This document shows, one piece after another, positions 30,186-41,207 of a DNA stretch of 64,000 nt (positions are counted from its first letter, which is position 1; each line of letters begins with the position of its first letter). A program made the translations under genes and the position numbers. The DNA lies in the NCBI GenBank assembly GCA_965153355.1, contig OZ231126.1:96968001-97032000 (forward strand), in the 5' to 3' direction. This DNA comes from Flaccisagitta enflata. Taxonomy: Eukaryota > Chaetognatha > Sagittoidea > Aphragmophora. The notes under the pieces were generated by a model that saw only the letters and a list, made by a program, of their open reading frames with translations, ran no database searches and was not told the DNA's origin.

Positions 30186-30997
30186 ACCCTATATACAGCA
30201 ATATTTCTATTCTAAAACAGAGACACATATGTCACTAATATGAGCGTTGAGTGTTATGTAGTGCGGAGATCATTATCTAAGCAATTTTTTGTTCTTTTTC
30301 TTTGTCCCAGAGAATTTCCAGGATTTATTCAGTCTTACCATATAAGACTATTCTTTTGACATAGTGAGATAGATGATGCAGTTTCATATTTTTGCAACAT
30401 ACACATTTCGACTCAGACCCAGTTATCCCAAAGTGGCAACACACTTAAGTGTAGGGTAACATTCTGATATTATCAAGCTACGGCTGGGTATACATCGTCA
30501 GGTCTATTTGTGCCTTAAAGTGTAAAAAAATGTAATCAAAATATTTGTTTTGATCTAAAATAAAAGAGATTAGCCAAGGATCGTTGAATCTTGCAGATGT
30601 ATGACTCTTCTGGAAGAAGAAGAACAGGAATTTATAGCAAACAACAAAAGGACGATATGGATGGGGTCACCATCCCTACACCCAAGGCAATTTACAAATC
30701 TTGATCTTAATTTCGGAGAGAGCGCAATATTTACGTTGAGAATAGCAGTTTCCATGAACATTTCTATAAACAATTCGAATCAGATCATGGTGTCAACGAT
30801 ACATGCTTACTGTTTTGTGGATCTTTAAACGTGTTTGTTTAACATTGAGCTGATTTATTGGTAGATTGGTTTGAATTTGATATTTGTAGTAACTATTTGC
30901 CATGCAGTAAGGAAAAGACAAGAAATTTGCTTTTACATATCACACCGAAGAAGCAATCTTTAAGTCAAATGTTTACATTTTCAACATATGCTGCCGT
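30186..30997. other. Non-coding stretch with one repeat partner
   Basis: Apart from AAAAGGACGATATGGATGGG + GTCACCATCCCTACACCC (30648-30682), nothing recognisable. A 75-aa ORF at 30601 lies across this repeat and is not supported as a gene. Confidence 0.4.
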
Positions 30998-31080
30998 AAG
31001 CAGGGGCGGCGAGAGGGGGGTCCAACCCCCTCTGAGAAGGGGGGCCCGGGCCCTAGGGGGGCCCGGGAGGGCCCTTGAAG
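30998..31080 (+). mobile_element. GC-rich element end (CAGGGGCGG type)
   Basis: AGCAGGGGCGGCGAGAGGGG, CCAACCCCCTCT, GGGGGGCCCGGGCCC. The CAGGGGCGG start resembles common hAT-type termini. A relative in reverse is at 35193-35275. Confidence 0.4.
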
Positions 31081-31169
31081 TAGGACAAACAAAAAAGGAA
31101 AAAAAGAAAAAAAGGAAAAAAAGAGAAAGTGAAAAAAAAAAAAGAAAAAAATTGACAAAAAAACAAAAA

Positions 31170-31430
31170 AACAAGGACAACCCTTACTAGTCGCGTGCGG
31201 TTGTTAGGACCACAAGACCAAAAGACTAAAAGACTAAAAGACTAAAAGACTAAAAGACTAAAAGACTAAAAGACTAGGAGACCAAATGTAAATTGACTTA
31301 AAATAACTTAAAATAACTTTAAATGACTTCAAATGACTTAAAATTACGTAAAACGGCGAAAAAAAGCTAAGCGTTACCGACTGACAGATGGAAAGAGTGA
31401 GTTATAGAGTCGCGTGCACGCGACTAAAAA
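31170..31430 (+). mobile_element. HINE-like element, sub-type A, (AGACTAAA)n core
   Basis: AACAAGGACAACCCTTACTA, motif GTCGCGTGC, an 8-9-bp AAAGACTA array (31215-31290), AAATGACTTAAAAT units, AAAAAGCTAAGCG, short array, hairpin GTCGCGTGCACGCGAC (31409-31424) and A-run. Same design at 39635-39947. Confidence 0.8.
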
Positions 31431-31687
31431 AAAAAAAAAAAAAAAGGGAAAGAAAGGAGGAATAGGCTGGGCCCACGATGACGGTTTGAGAAACACTCTT
31501 GCTCCAAGCACTTTTCATGTTCCCATGATGAAATTAGAGTCATATCTACTTGTAAAATCAATTCTGATAAATTTGCGCCAGACCGTCATAGTGATATGTT
31601 CAGTGAATTTTAAGTAAAAAATGCCATTTTTTTTCTTTTTTCATAAAAACATTTTCAAGAGACATGGCCACTTAGTAAGTGCGTGTG

Positions 31688-31689
<2 letters not shown>

Positions 31690-31736
<47 letters not shown>
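31690..31736 (+). repeat. (GT)n microsatellite
   Basis: About 21 pure GT units. Confidence 0.95.
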
Positions 31737-31799
31737 TCTATATTGAATTTTTTAACCTTGCCTATCTAAACCACTGAATGGACTTAGCGATTATCAGCC

Positions 31800-32400
31800 C
31801 GTACAGTTGAGCTTGAAGCTTGAGACCTGGTGGGTGGGCTCGAAGCCTGTGGAGCAGCTTTGAGGCCTACAGGGCTGATTTAGGGTCTTAAGGGCTATAC
31901 ATATATATAGAAGGGTTAATTAAAGGGTTAATTAGAAGGCTTGGAGATCCAAAATTAGGCCTGAGAGTGCTGATTTGAGGCCCCAATAGCCAATCGGGGG
32001 AGGGGCGGAGGGGCGGAGGGACTGACGTCTAGAAACTCACCTCTGTGTTCTACAAAGGGGACAAAGATGACAGACAACAAGTCATCCAAGGATCGCACAT
32101 GGTCAGCGGTACCTGTTGCCCTGCTTGGAGTACAGAGCTGATAAGGCGAGTTGAGAGCAGGGCAGCGGCTGATATCCTGTAGAACATAGGGGTGAGCCGT
32201 TACATGAATTTAGACCTGAGAGGGCTGATTTCAGACCTAAGAGAGCTGATACCAAGCTTGGGAGGGGTAATTTTAGGTCTTGGGGGGCTTTTTTTGGGCC
32301 GGAGAGAGTTAAATTGAGGCCTGAGAGGACTGATTTAAAGCTTCTAAGAATAGATTCTAGGCCTCAATTTGCAGGAATTGAGGGTTTGGGCCTGGGGGGG
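31800..32400 (+). mobile_element. Palindromic-family element, diverged
   Basis: Flanking GAGGCCTGAGAGGGCTGATT-type units surround GGGGAGGGGCGGAGG, TCACCTCTGTGTTCTACAAA, GGTCAGCGGTACCTGTTGCC, GCAGGGCAGCGGC and CCTGTAGAACATAGGGGTGA. Arms are inverted around 32030 and 32160-32205. Confidence 0.55.
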
Positions 32401-32691
32401 GGCGCTGCTAAAAAAAGTTTATTACGCAATAACACGGCCTAATAGTAATAGATAAATAATGAATTCAATCATAAGCAGATCACGTCGAATTTGAGGACGA
32501 CCATTATGAGAATAGATGGAGGAAAAGGAGCTGGCAAGTTGTCTTTTTTTCATAATCAAATACACTTCTAGTTCTACGCGTAATAGGTTAGCACCCCTAC
32601 CAACAGCTTGTGACAAAACATCCATAGGATCATATGGGGTATCATTCTGGAGCTTGTCACAATACAATTTACGCCACCGCGGCGATTTTTA

Positions 32692-33058
32692 GTCGCGTGC
32701 ACGTGACTCTACAACCCGCTTTGTCCGTCGGTCGGTCGGTTGGTCGGTTGGTCAGTTGGTCGGTCACACTTTACTTTCTTTATCACTTTTATTTCTTTAA
32801 GTTATTTTTAGTCATTCTAAGTATTTTTAAGGCATTTTAAGTCATTCTAAGTCACTCTAAGTCATTTTAAGTCATTTTAAGTCATTTTAAGTCACTCTAA
32901 GTCATTTTAAGTCAATAGGTCATTCCATCATATTAAGTCCTTGTTGGTCATTTTGAGTCATTTTAGGTCATTCAAAGTCATTCTAAGTCATGCTTAGGCA
33001 TTCTAAGTCATTCTAAGTCAGAAAGTCTTGCACGCGACTTATAGGTGTTGGCCTTGTT
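32692..33058 (-). mobile_element. HINE-like element, sub-type A, (AAGTCATTTT)n core
   Basis: Hairpin GTCGCGTGCACGTGAC (32692-32707), TCTACAACCCGCTTTGTCCG, GTCGG array, ~10-bp TAAGTCATTT array (32800-33020), then CTTGCACGCGACTTATAGGT and GGCCTTGTT. Confidence 0.85.
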
Positions 33059-33815
33059 TTATTTTGCTCCCGTTCTTGAGAAATTCTACCCCAAACAACA
33101 GACACCCTTTTGGAGGTGAAAAAATTTCGCCCTTTAGAGTGAATATTTCTTGAATGGGGGCGAAATTCAAAATTCGCCTCGGTGACGTAAATTGTATTGA
33201 GATAACCTATGGAATGATACCATACACGACCATGTGGCTAAGGCCACATGAGCTGCAAGGGGGGGGGTGCTTTACCTTCTCCGTAATCTTCACGTTGTAT
33301 TCAATGTGCGTGTGTAGTTGCCAGATCTATCACTGACAAAGTGGTGAACAACTTACAAAAATTGATGATTTCAGGAGTGAGGATCTGATATAAATATCAA
33401 ATAGTTGGACTTTGCATTTCTGAGGAATTGCATGGATGATACGGCAAGCAAAAATTTTTGACGGCCTTAAACAAATCTTTCTTTTTGGAACTAGCGGGAG
33501 TCCTACATGTATGGGGTTACCATCGATGAAGAAGACCAAAAGCAAACCAGCTCAATGACCAATTTGATGATGCTATTTTCTCAGATCTTGCTAAATACCC
33601 TCATCTCGCCCTTTCACGTGTTGTAGGAAGGTTTGTCCAGTTGTCAGAAAGCTGCTTGGCTGTAGTACGAGTCAATGCAATTCATGCAAACAACCGCGAA
33701 GGCGGGTAACAAAACAGCAAGGCAGTAATATGTAGAAAAGTATCCAAGCAAAGGGAAAACGGTGTATGCTAGGCGGACATATTTGAGAATAGAAAAAAAA
33801 CCACAACAACAGAAT
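33059..33815. other. Non-coding stretch
   Basis: No supported exon. A G-run at 33260-33268 and a donor-like sequence on minus near 33272 lack a supporting ORF. Confidence 0.4.
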
Positions 33816-33819
33816 TAGC

Positions 33820-33952
33820 TAACACCAACAACAACAACAATGACAATGATGACAACGACTACAACAACAGCAACAACAACAACCACAACAACAACAATGA
33901 CAACGACAATAATGACGACAACAGCGAAAACAACAATAGCAGCTGCCACAGC

Positions 33953-34017
<65 letters not shown>

Positions 34018-34190
34018 GCAACAACAGCAATAACAGCAACAACAACAACAGTAACAAGAGCAACAAAAACAGTACCAGCATAAGCGGAAGCAGAAGCAAA
34101 AATAAATACAGCAGTAATAATGACACAAACCAAATTTTTTTCCACGAAGAAGAAGATCAACAACAACGACAACAACAAAAACAACAACAA

Positions 34191-34228
<38 letters not shown>

Positions 34229-34230
34229 GT
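33820..34230 (+). repeat. (AAC)n / CAA-rich microsatellite
   Basis: A long imperfect array with GAC, AGC and ATG variants. The poly-Asn/Thr/Gln and poly-Val/Leu/Cys ORFs on both strands are artefacts. Confidence 0.95.
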
Positions 34231-34887
34231 CGCCTATGGAACAACATGCGACATGCGAAAGATCAAGCACAAAAGATTAATGTTATTCCTTAATTGTTAA
34301 TGTTTCAAGCTTGAAGGCTGTTACTGTTGTATTCAGTGAATGGATTTTATGTTTTTATGTTTTTAGTTGAAAAAAGAATGAATTTCACGATCATAAGACT
34401 ATCTTCCATCAGTTGCTGTCAGTCCATTAAAAAAATTGGTTTTGGCAGGAAGAAAAGTGAAAAAAGTGATTTTTTGCTTCAAAACTGCAATTTTTAATCC
34501 AATGACGGTCTGAGAAGATAATGTTGGAATTGATTATGCAAGTAGGCTAGGCTCTAATTATGCATGTAGAAAATGAAAATCACTTGGAGAAAGAGATATT
34601 TTGAAATGGCAAAAATGAGCCCAGCCTAAGGAGGAATGGAGTGATTATGATCAAACTCAAATTAGATCATGTTTGGGCTTCATTAGAAGTCAAGTAAGGG
34701 CCCTATTGAGATCAAATCAATATCTTCTTAAGTCTCAAATACCAATCTTTTCAAAGATTTGGTACATGCAAGAAATAGTATATATAACTTTTGATTAAAC
34801 CCTCATTTGATTTAAATTTGGGCTCTTGTAAAGTAACAAATGATTTCAAAGGGAAGTTATCAATAGAATTATCATAAAACAAAAAAA
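34231..34887. other. Non-coding AT-rich stretch
   Basis: No gene or clear repeat. Confidence 0.4.
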
Positions 34888-35085
34888 ACAAGGCCGGATA
34901 CACGGCTACCGAAATCTCGTGCGGGTGGGCAGGGGCTATATTTGAGGTCACCAGATCATTTGGGCTGGAGCAGTGAGGTCAAAGAAATAAAGTCATAAAA
35001 AAAAGTAAAGTGTGATCCACTGACCAACCGACCGACCAACCGACGGACAAAGCGGGTTGTAAAGTCGCGTGCACGCAACTAAAAA
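34888..35085 (+). mobile_element. HINE-like element, sub-type A
   Basis: AACAAGGCCGGATACACGGC, motif ATCTCGTGC (mutated), GGGTGGGCAGGGGC; GACC array; 3' hairpin GTCGCGTGCACGCAAC (35064-35079) + AAAAA. A second bare 3' end (GATGTCGCGTAGCACACAAC) follows to 35170. Confidence 0.85.
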
Positions 35086-35192
35086 TTTGAGATGGAGAGA
35101 CAGATTGACTGACCAATAGATGAACAGATAATCAAAGCAGGGTGATGTCGCGTAGCACACAACCAAAAATCAAATGATCAGAAGCATGAGGG

Positions 35193-35275
35193 TGGGGGGG
35201 CGTTGGGGGGAGGGATAGGGGGGGCCCGGCCAGAGAGGCTAGAGGGGGGGCCCGCCATTTCTCTCGCCGCCCCTG
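35193..35275 (-). mobile_element. GC-rich element end (CAGGGGCGG type), reversed
   Basis: Reads CAGGGGCGGCGAGAGAAATG on minus, then CCCCCCCTCTAGCC. Matches 30998-31030 in its outer 15 bases. Confidence 0.45.
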
Positions 35276-35655
35276 GCCGTAAGGGCACCAGTGTCCTACA
35301 TGTTTCCGTGGGTTCACAGTCCGTTGATACAATTTTGCCCCTTGCCCAATAGTGCCACTTATGTCTTTGGCATAGCGCCGTGACTTACTATGGGTTCCCC
35401 ATTGAAGCTGGTACAATATATATATAAGCAGAGGCGATTGTTAGCGTTTGTAAAGGAGCAAATTGCGAGCAGTACATAGCCAATATGTACATTTGTGATA
35501 AACAGAGCCAACATGAGTATAGTAAATAGCTGTACATAGCTGATATGTACTTTAGTGATAAACAAAGTTAACAGAAGTATAGTAGATAGAATAAGTAGCA
35601 TCGCGCGGGCAGATATTGATTGCTTCTCTGGTGCGAGAGCGAGCAAGCGAGCAAG

Positions 35656-35727
<72 letters not shown>

Positions 35728-36120
35728 TGATGGACCAAAACTAAAAGACTGGTCAGACTATCAGACTACCAGACGGACGGTCGAATGGTCTGAAGAAAAG
35801 ATTACGTTGTTAGCAGTTGGTTGCTGGTTGTCGTTACCATAAGCTATGTAAATAGTCAATGAGGCCGTTGCTTGTCTGACTTGGCCCCAGCAGACCCTGA
35901 CCCAAGGTAGTCTATGTAAATAGCACAAAAATTGGGGGATCTGGCTAAGAATGGAACTAGCTAGGAGCACAAGTCGGGAGTCATTGTGCCTATGCGTCAG
36001 TTTGTTAAGGTAGACATAAAGATGGATGAAAGGTAGAACGGACAGGACAGCTCTAGGCAGATTTTCATTTTGTCCCTTATGTCTGAGTGGAAGAGGAAAT
36101 CGGTCGCTGAACAGGCAGGA
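35276..36120. other. Non-coding stretch with (GA)n
   Basis: A tandem pair GTACATAGCCAATATGTACA / GTACATAGCTGATATGTACT at 35473-35550, then (GA)n and (CAGA)n at 35659-35729. No gene supported. Confidence 0.5.
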
Positions 36121-36707
36121 GAATACACTCTTTTTTTTTTTTTTATAAGAACCTAGTTTATAAGAACATCAAGGCTTTGAATCACCCAAAAATTAAGAAC
36201 ATCTTAAGAACATATGAAGGCTTCATTTTAGATGGAAAAATTTTTGCTAATAGTAATACTTAAAAAATATTACAAAATACTAAAATTTTAGTTCATTAAC
36301 AACAAAATTTTGCTATCTTAAAGATAAATACCTTTAAAATGTACTTTGGTTTTGGTATTAAGTATTTATTTTAGTGATCATTAGTAAAAATAGTAATTTT
36401 TAAAAAAAAATATTACAAAATACTAAAATTTTAGTTCATTTACAACAAAATTTTGCTATCTTAAAGATAAATACTCTTAAAGTGTATTTTAGTTTTGCTA
36501 TTTAGTATTTATTTTACTAATCATTAGTAAAAATATATCCAGTATTATAGAATAATAGCAAATTATAAAGTTTCCTTTAGTTTACATAGTATTTAGAATT
36601 AAGAAGACTTTAAGAATGTTGAAGGCTTGATTTTGCCTTTAAAATAAGAACATGAAGCCTTCAAAAAAAAAGTGACGTTCTTATAAAAAAAAAGGGTGTA
36701 TCTAAAG
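36121..36707. mobile_element. AT-rich MITE (ATACACTCTTTTTT ends)
   Basis: Left ATACACTCTTTTTTTTT then TTATAAGAAC; right end is the inverse of ATACACCCTTTTTTTTTATA + AGAAC. Two internal copies of TACTAAAATTTTAGTTCATT (36281 and 36422) show an inner tandem duplication. The left end matches 21430-21475. Confidence 0.7.
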
Positions 36708-36781
36708 GGCTGCGGTAGGACCGATTAATTCTGCGTTGACTCGGTGTTAGTATAATCTGCAGATTGTCAGCTTCCTTTTAA

Positions 36782-36980
36782 GTCGCGTGCTACGCGACTC
36801 TACACCCCGCTTTGTCGGTCCGTCCGTCGGTCCGTCCGTCTGTCGGTCCGTCACACTTTACTTTTTTTGGGTTTTTGCGGTTTTTGGCCTCACTGCTCCT
36901 GCCCAAATGACCTGGTGACCTCAATTTCTGCCCCTGCCCACCCGCACGCGACTGGGGTAGCCGTGTATCCGGCCTTGTTT
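36782..36980 (-). mobile_element. HINE-like element, sub-type A, reference-quality copy
   Basis: Hairpin GTCGCGTGCTACGCGAC (36782-36798), TCTACACCCCGCTTTGTCGG, GTCC array, core with CTCACTGCTCCTGCCC, then GCCCACCCGCACGCGACTGG and GGTAGCCGTGTATCCGGCCT + TGTTT. The outer motif is an exact complement of one hairpin arm. Confidence 0.9.
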
Positions 36981-37014
36981 CTTATAAGCTCAGAGACAAG
37001 CCGATTTGATGCCT

Positions 37015-37317
37015 TCATCTTGGCCATCGCCCTTTTCCGAATTTGTCCAGAATCCAATATGACTGAGTAGATCTACTTCTATTGCTTTGGGGTGTGAAGC
37101 TTGCCTGACTGGAGGTGGGATAATCGACTTGTGGGAAGACTTTTTCTTGGACCTCAGCCACCTCGAGCGCACTGTTGGGAGGCAGAAGGCCGCATTCGTT
37201 CATGGCTTTTACCGCATGGGATGCAATCCTCATGACCAGACCCCCTCTGTTTTCCACCTTGCCCTTGCCCTTTTTCAATTCCTCTCCCAGATCAAGGACT
37301 CCCTTGGAGACCACCAT
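37015..37317 (-). CDS. ORF of uncertain status (possible exon or pseudogene)
   Basis: A 100-codon frame opening MVVSKGVLDLGEELKKGKGK with balanced, Lys/Glu/Val-rich composition, in sequence that is not repetitive. A second minus frame over 36990-37172 is also protein-like towards its end (EVDLLSHIGFWTNSEKGDGQ), which would fit a frameshift between the two. No splice sites were convincing and no family was recognised. It adjoins a HINE-like copy. Confidence 0.25.
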   Translation of the reverse strand: MVVSKGVLDLGEELKKGKGKVENRGGLVMRIASHAVKAMNECGLLPPNSALEVAEVQEKVFPQVDYPTSSQASFTPQSNRSRSTQSYWILDKFGKGRWPR

Positions 37318-37354
37318 TGAGAGGATCCCAAAAGGGAGCTAAACGCCATATCAA

Positions 37355-37378
37355 TACCAACACTAACCCTAACCCTAA
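37355..37378 (-). repeat. Short telomere-like tract
   Basis: ACTAACCCTAACCCTAAAAC: two to three TTAGGG units on minus. Confidence 0.5.
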
Positions 37379-37435
37379 AACTAAGCCGACTGAGTTCTCC
37401 AGATTAAAAAAACAAAACAAAAGGCTCGAGACCTC

Positions 37436-37440
<5 letters not shown>

Positions 37441-37518
<78 letters not shown>
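37441..37518 (+). repeat. (GA)n microsatellite
   Basis: Pure GA run, then (TA)n. Confidence 0.95.
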
Positions 37519-37521
<3 letters not shown>

Positions 37522-37559
37522 ATATATAGAGAGAAGAGATAAAGACCCTGTTAGATGGC

Positions 37560-37805
37560 ATATACTTCCCCTCAAGAGAAATCCTCTGATATCTATCCAT
37601 CCTCTCCCTATCTCCTTCCCTCTGCCTCCCTCCGAAAACTCATCCCCTCCCCCTCTCTCCATCCTCCCTCTCCTCCACCCCACCTCTCCCTCCTCCTCCT
37701 CCTCCCCCTCCCTCCTCCTCTTTTCCTCTCCTCCCTCTCCTCCCTCTCCCTTCCTCTCCTCACCCTCCCTCCCTCCCTCCTCCCTCCCTCCCTCTCTGCC
37801 CTCTG
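37560..37805 (+). repeat. Polypyrimidine CCCTCC/CCTCCT tract
   Basis: Almost uninterrupted C/T strand for ~200 bases. The Pro/Ser/Leu and Gly/Arg ORFs are artefacts. Confidence 0.9.
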
Positions 37806-38301
37806 CTGAACTGATTTTTGTTGTTACTTAGTGCCAAAAATTGAGATCGATCTCTGAGAAATATGCGGAAAATATGAAAAAATAAAAAAAGATTAAAAAA
37901 TTCATAGCGCCTAAAGTATTGATCCGACAGTGCCCTGCTTTTTTCCAGAAGGTGTAAAAAAGTGCCCTCTTTCACCCTGTACCAATTTCAACCCCAGCCT
38001 CGGGCGAGCCTAGTTCTGACACAACTTCCCCAAATTGGCGCAAGCGAAAAAGGGAAACATTAATTCCTAACCCTGGACTCAAAAAATCGAAAAACGTTTT
38101 TCGATTTTTTTCCCAATCATCATTACATTAGCAAAGGAATAGTCTTAGCTTTCATTTGGTGTATCATATGATAAGGTTTTCGCGATTAGGTTTTATACAG
38201 TTTATATGATTTTATAGATGTGTCTCGGTACATTTTCCACTGACAACTTGTTTCATTCTGAATGAATGAAACTATTTTCGGAGATCTTCTTTTATTTTCT
38301 A
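37806..38301. other. Non-coding stretch
   Basis: AT-rich. A short inverted pair AAAAAATCGAAAAACG / CGTTTTTCGATTTTTT lies near 38079-38111. No gene. Confidence 0.4.
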
Positions 38302-38910
38302 TAACACCCCTCACAAAATTAGGCGAACTGGGATCAGAACATGTTCATAATTGCGTTTTTCAAGTCTAATACAGGAGTGCAGGTTAATGATATTTTCAAA
38401 AAAATGTTATTCCCATGAGGGTTCCACCCAAAAAAATTCAAATCATTTCATCCAACAGCTGTAAATGGCGTCATCAAACAATATCATGCAAATTTTAGGT
38501 TTTGTTTAGCTTCAAATTTGTGGCTAAAACAGTTCTTTTTGACAAGAGGCTTCGATATTTTCAGCAGCTGCCGCTGACTGTATCTTGGTACTGTCGACTC
38601 ATTTTTGTCTGTTAGTGATACAAGAACCTGAAAATTGATGTTTCCTTGCCTCATTCATGGTAAATTTTAAGGAGGTTTATGTTATCTCATCATTAAAAGT
38701 TTCCTCGTCAAAATTGGTCAAAATCTTTCGCTGGATTTTTTGCATAACCCTTTCCCAGAGCCACGCACTTTCCTGGGCACACAACTTTACCCCGATTTGC
38801 CAAAGTACTATGTTTTAGCTCCATCTGAGTCAAATTTCAGCCCACTGGATGCATTATTTCTGTCAATTTCGATCATTTTGCCAGTTCGTTTAATTACGTG
38901 AGGGGTTTTA
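38302..38910 (+). mobile_element. 609-bp MITE, copy 2
   Basis: TAACACCCCTCACAAAATTA + GGCGAACTGGGATCAG at the left, and the inverse of TAAAACCCCTCACGTAATTA at the right. Same family and length as 22802-23409, in opposite orientation. Confidence 0.85.
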
Positions 38911-39008
38911 TAATAGGTCATATGCTATTTGTTTGCTCATGGCGTCTCAGGGCGTGGTCGCAAAACAAAAATGAAAAAAGATTTGAAATCAGCAGACTTA
39001 CTTTTTTA

Positions 39009-39246
39009 GTCGCTTGCCAAGCGATTCTACAAGAGGGTGTGTCCATCCATGCATCCATCCGTCCGTCCGTCCGTCCGTCCGTCCGTCCGTAGGTAACCGG
39101 AAAATTTTGAAGACGCGAAATTGGCCGAAAAAGGGATTTTTGGGTTCAACTGCCCCTGCCAAGCCACAAGAAAGCCCCTGCCCACTCACGCAATGCCCCT
39201 GCCCACCCGCAAGCGACTACTTATTGGTGGTGTATCCGGCCTTATC
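39009..39246 (-). mobile_element. HINE-like element, sub-type D
   Basis: Hairpin GTCGCTTGCCAAGCGAT (39009-39025), array CCATCCGTCCGTCC, repeated GCCCCTGCC phrases, then CCCACCCGCAAGCGACTACT and GTGTATCCGGCCTTATC. The outer motif GCAAGCGAC is the exact complement of GTCGCTTGC in the hairpin. Confidence 0.85.
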
Positions 39247-39634
39247 TTTGAGTTCATCCCTTCGAACAAAACGTAATCGTCCTTGAAAGTAAAACAATTC
39301 TAGAAAACAATCATTCATACCAGCTGGTTTGCAGCTTTATTTCTTAGTCAATAGAACTTTCCTTGGACATAAGAACAATGAAATATTTGATGTTGGGAAT
39401 AATAGAGGAACTTTTCTTCTTTTTTTTTTTTTTGTTGCATGAAACATACCGCAATATGCAAATGAGGATTTCTTGCACCGAGACAGAGAGATCACATCAT
39501 TAACAAAAAGAGTTTCTAGGAAGGTGAAATTAACTGCGCAATTATTACCGTGGGATTTGTCTAGTATGAATCGAAAAACGAACGAACGAACGAACGAATT
39601 GACATTCTCTAACAGAATCGCTGGTCCCCAACTA
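39247..39634. other. Non-coding stretch
   Basis: A T-run at 39421-39434 and a short GAAC tetranucleotide run at 39578-39600. No gene. Confidence 0.4.
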
Positions 39635-39947
39635 AACAAGGCCAACACCTTACAGTCGCGTGTGGTTGTAAAGAACATAAAACCAAAAGACTAGAAGACT
39701 AGAAGACTAAAAGACTAAAAGACTAAAAGACTAAAAGACTAACAGACTAACAGACTAAAAGACTACAAGACCAAAAGACTACAAGACCAAGAGACTAAAT
39801 GTAAATTGTCTTGATATAACCTAAAATGACTTAAAAAGACTTAAAATGATATTAAATAACGAAAAAAAGCTAAGCGTGACGGACCGACCGAAGGACCGTC
39901 CGATCAACGGACAGAGCGGGTCATAGTCGCGTGCACGAGACTAAAAA
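39635..39947 (+). mobile_element. HINE-like element, sub-type A, (AGACTAAA)n core
   Basis: AACAAGGCCAACACCTTACA, motif GTCGCGTGT, AAAGACTA array (39680-39795), AAATGACTTAAAA units, AAAAAGCTAAGCGTGACGGA, hairpin GTCGCGTGCACGAGAC (39926-39941) + AAAA. Confidence 0.8.
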
Positions 39948-40228
39948 GGACCATGTTAATGTAGCCAAGAAAGGGTTTGAAAGCACGTAATACCAAATCG
40001 TGAACTCTTCTTGACTCTTAAGTAAACTTACTATGGCGCCAGATGAGGCAAATCTGTCAACCCTTCCCCTGAATAATCAATGGAATCAAATTTTCCATTA
40101 TTCCCATTTTACGCAATCTCTGTCTGTCTGGCCTCGATCAAGGAAGTGTCGTTCACCCTCAACTTGGATCTTTCAGGGAATCAACATTTCGCTTTAATTT
40201 TATGAAAGAATTGATTTATGCTTTGCAG

Positions 40229-40351
40229 ACTCGGTGGGAAAATGACAGACGTGAAATTGATTTCGACAATTATGCGCAAGATCGCACCGTTTGCAAGATA
40301 ATTGCTAGTGGTGGCGCTGGATGCGTCCCTGACGATAAAAGCGACCGGTAG
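40229..40351 (+). CDS. Candidate terminal exon, 40 codons
   Basis: The acceptor TGATTTATGCTTTGCAG ends at 40228. The frame runs from ACT at 40229 to TAG at 40349-40351. The peptide opens TRWENDRREIDFDNYAQDRT and contains two cysteines (CKIIASGGAGC). Charged composition and unique sequence make it the best of the short terminal-exon candidates. The upstream exon is not identified; phase 0 is required if the frame is right. It ends ~800 bases before the start of the sushi/Kunitz-like gene, so it would belong to a separate tandem neighbour. Family unknown. Confidence 0.4.
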   Translation, partial: TRWENDRREIDFDNYAQDRTVCKIIASGGAGCVPDDKSDR

Positions 40352-40936
40352 ATACTGTAGGGCAGATAGAAAGACGGTTATATGGGGGCAACTATTTGAA
40401 CCGAATGTTTCATGATGAGCGCCTTGTCTGGTAGCTATTACACAAAAGACAAAACCTTAAAGAGTAAGGTTGAATAATAGTCGGCCTTGCTGTGATGGAG
40501 CAATCTCATTGTCACGGGCTGAATGGGGGGGGGGGGAGAGAGAGAGAGAGAGAGACAAACGGTAACTTTTAACTACGCGATGAACTGTAAATACGGCGAA
40601 AGAAGAATAGGCCGATGGTTGTGCAGCAACCAACTACACATATACTCGGTCTCTTTTTGTCTCTCTCCCATTCCCTTATCTCTTTTTGCTAAAGCACAAA
40701 TATTCACTCAAAAAACAACCTCGACGCGGTTTAGAGGTTTCGAGGTTTCGCTGTCAATAAATTGCATTGATTTATAAGTAGAACATCGACAGCGACAACA
40801 GCAGCCGCTTCAGGAATCGAAAAAAAAAGGCAGAGGAAGAAGAATTAGAAAAAAAAAGAATAAAACGAAAGAAAAAAAAATCAGTCGTAAAATAAAATAA
40901 AAGGAGAAGGACTGGTTTCTGGCACTGATTTGTTGT

Positions 40937-40942
<6 letters not shown>

Positions 40943-41006
<64 letters not shown>
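40943..41006 (+). repeat. (CT)n microsatellite in the 5' region of the 41-kb gene
   Basis: Pure CT run ending ~145 bases before ATG 41151 and ~200 bases before ATG 41208. It lies in the likely promoter or 5' UTR; CT arrays on the sense strand also precede the gene at 29254. Confidence 0.9.
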
Positions 41007-41009
<3 letters not shown>

Positions 41010-41207
41010 ACAGTAATTTCATATCCTGGAAAAGGCTCGTGTGTCAACGACCGAACCTCGGAACACAAATTAAAAAAAAACCTAGAAAGCAAAAAACAGC
41101 AATAAAGAGAGAGAAAAAAGTCGACAATTTACCAGTTCTTACGAGACAATATGCAGTTAGACTCTGGCGGTGGCGGCAGCCGCGACGTCGGCAGCGGCCA
41201 CGGAAAA

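Noticed and set aside
30570-33545. Similar short minus-strand peptides (DGDPIHI at ~30670, DGNPIHV at ~33520) as a conserved protein
   Set aside because: Similarity is limited to about ten residues within a dispersed nucleotide repeat; not enough to call coding.
33815-34280. Poly-Leu/Val/Cys and poly-Asn/Gln ORFs suggesting membrane or prion-like proteins
   Set aside because: Entirely within a CAA-rich microsatellite, with open frames on both strands.
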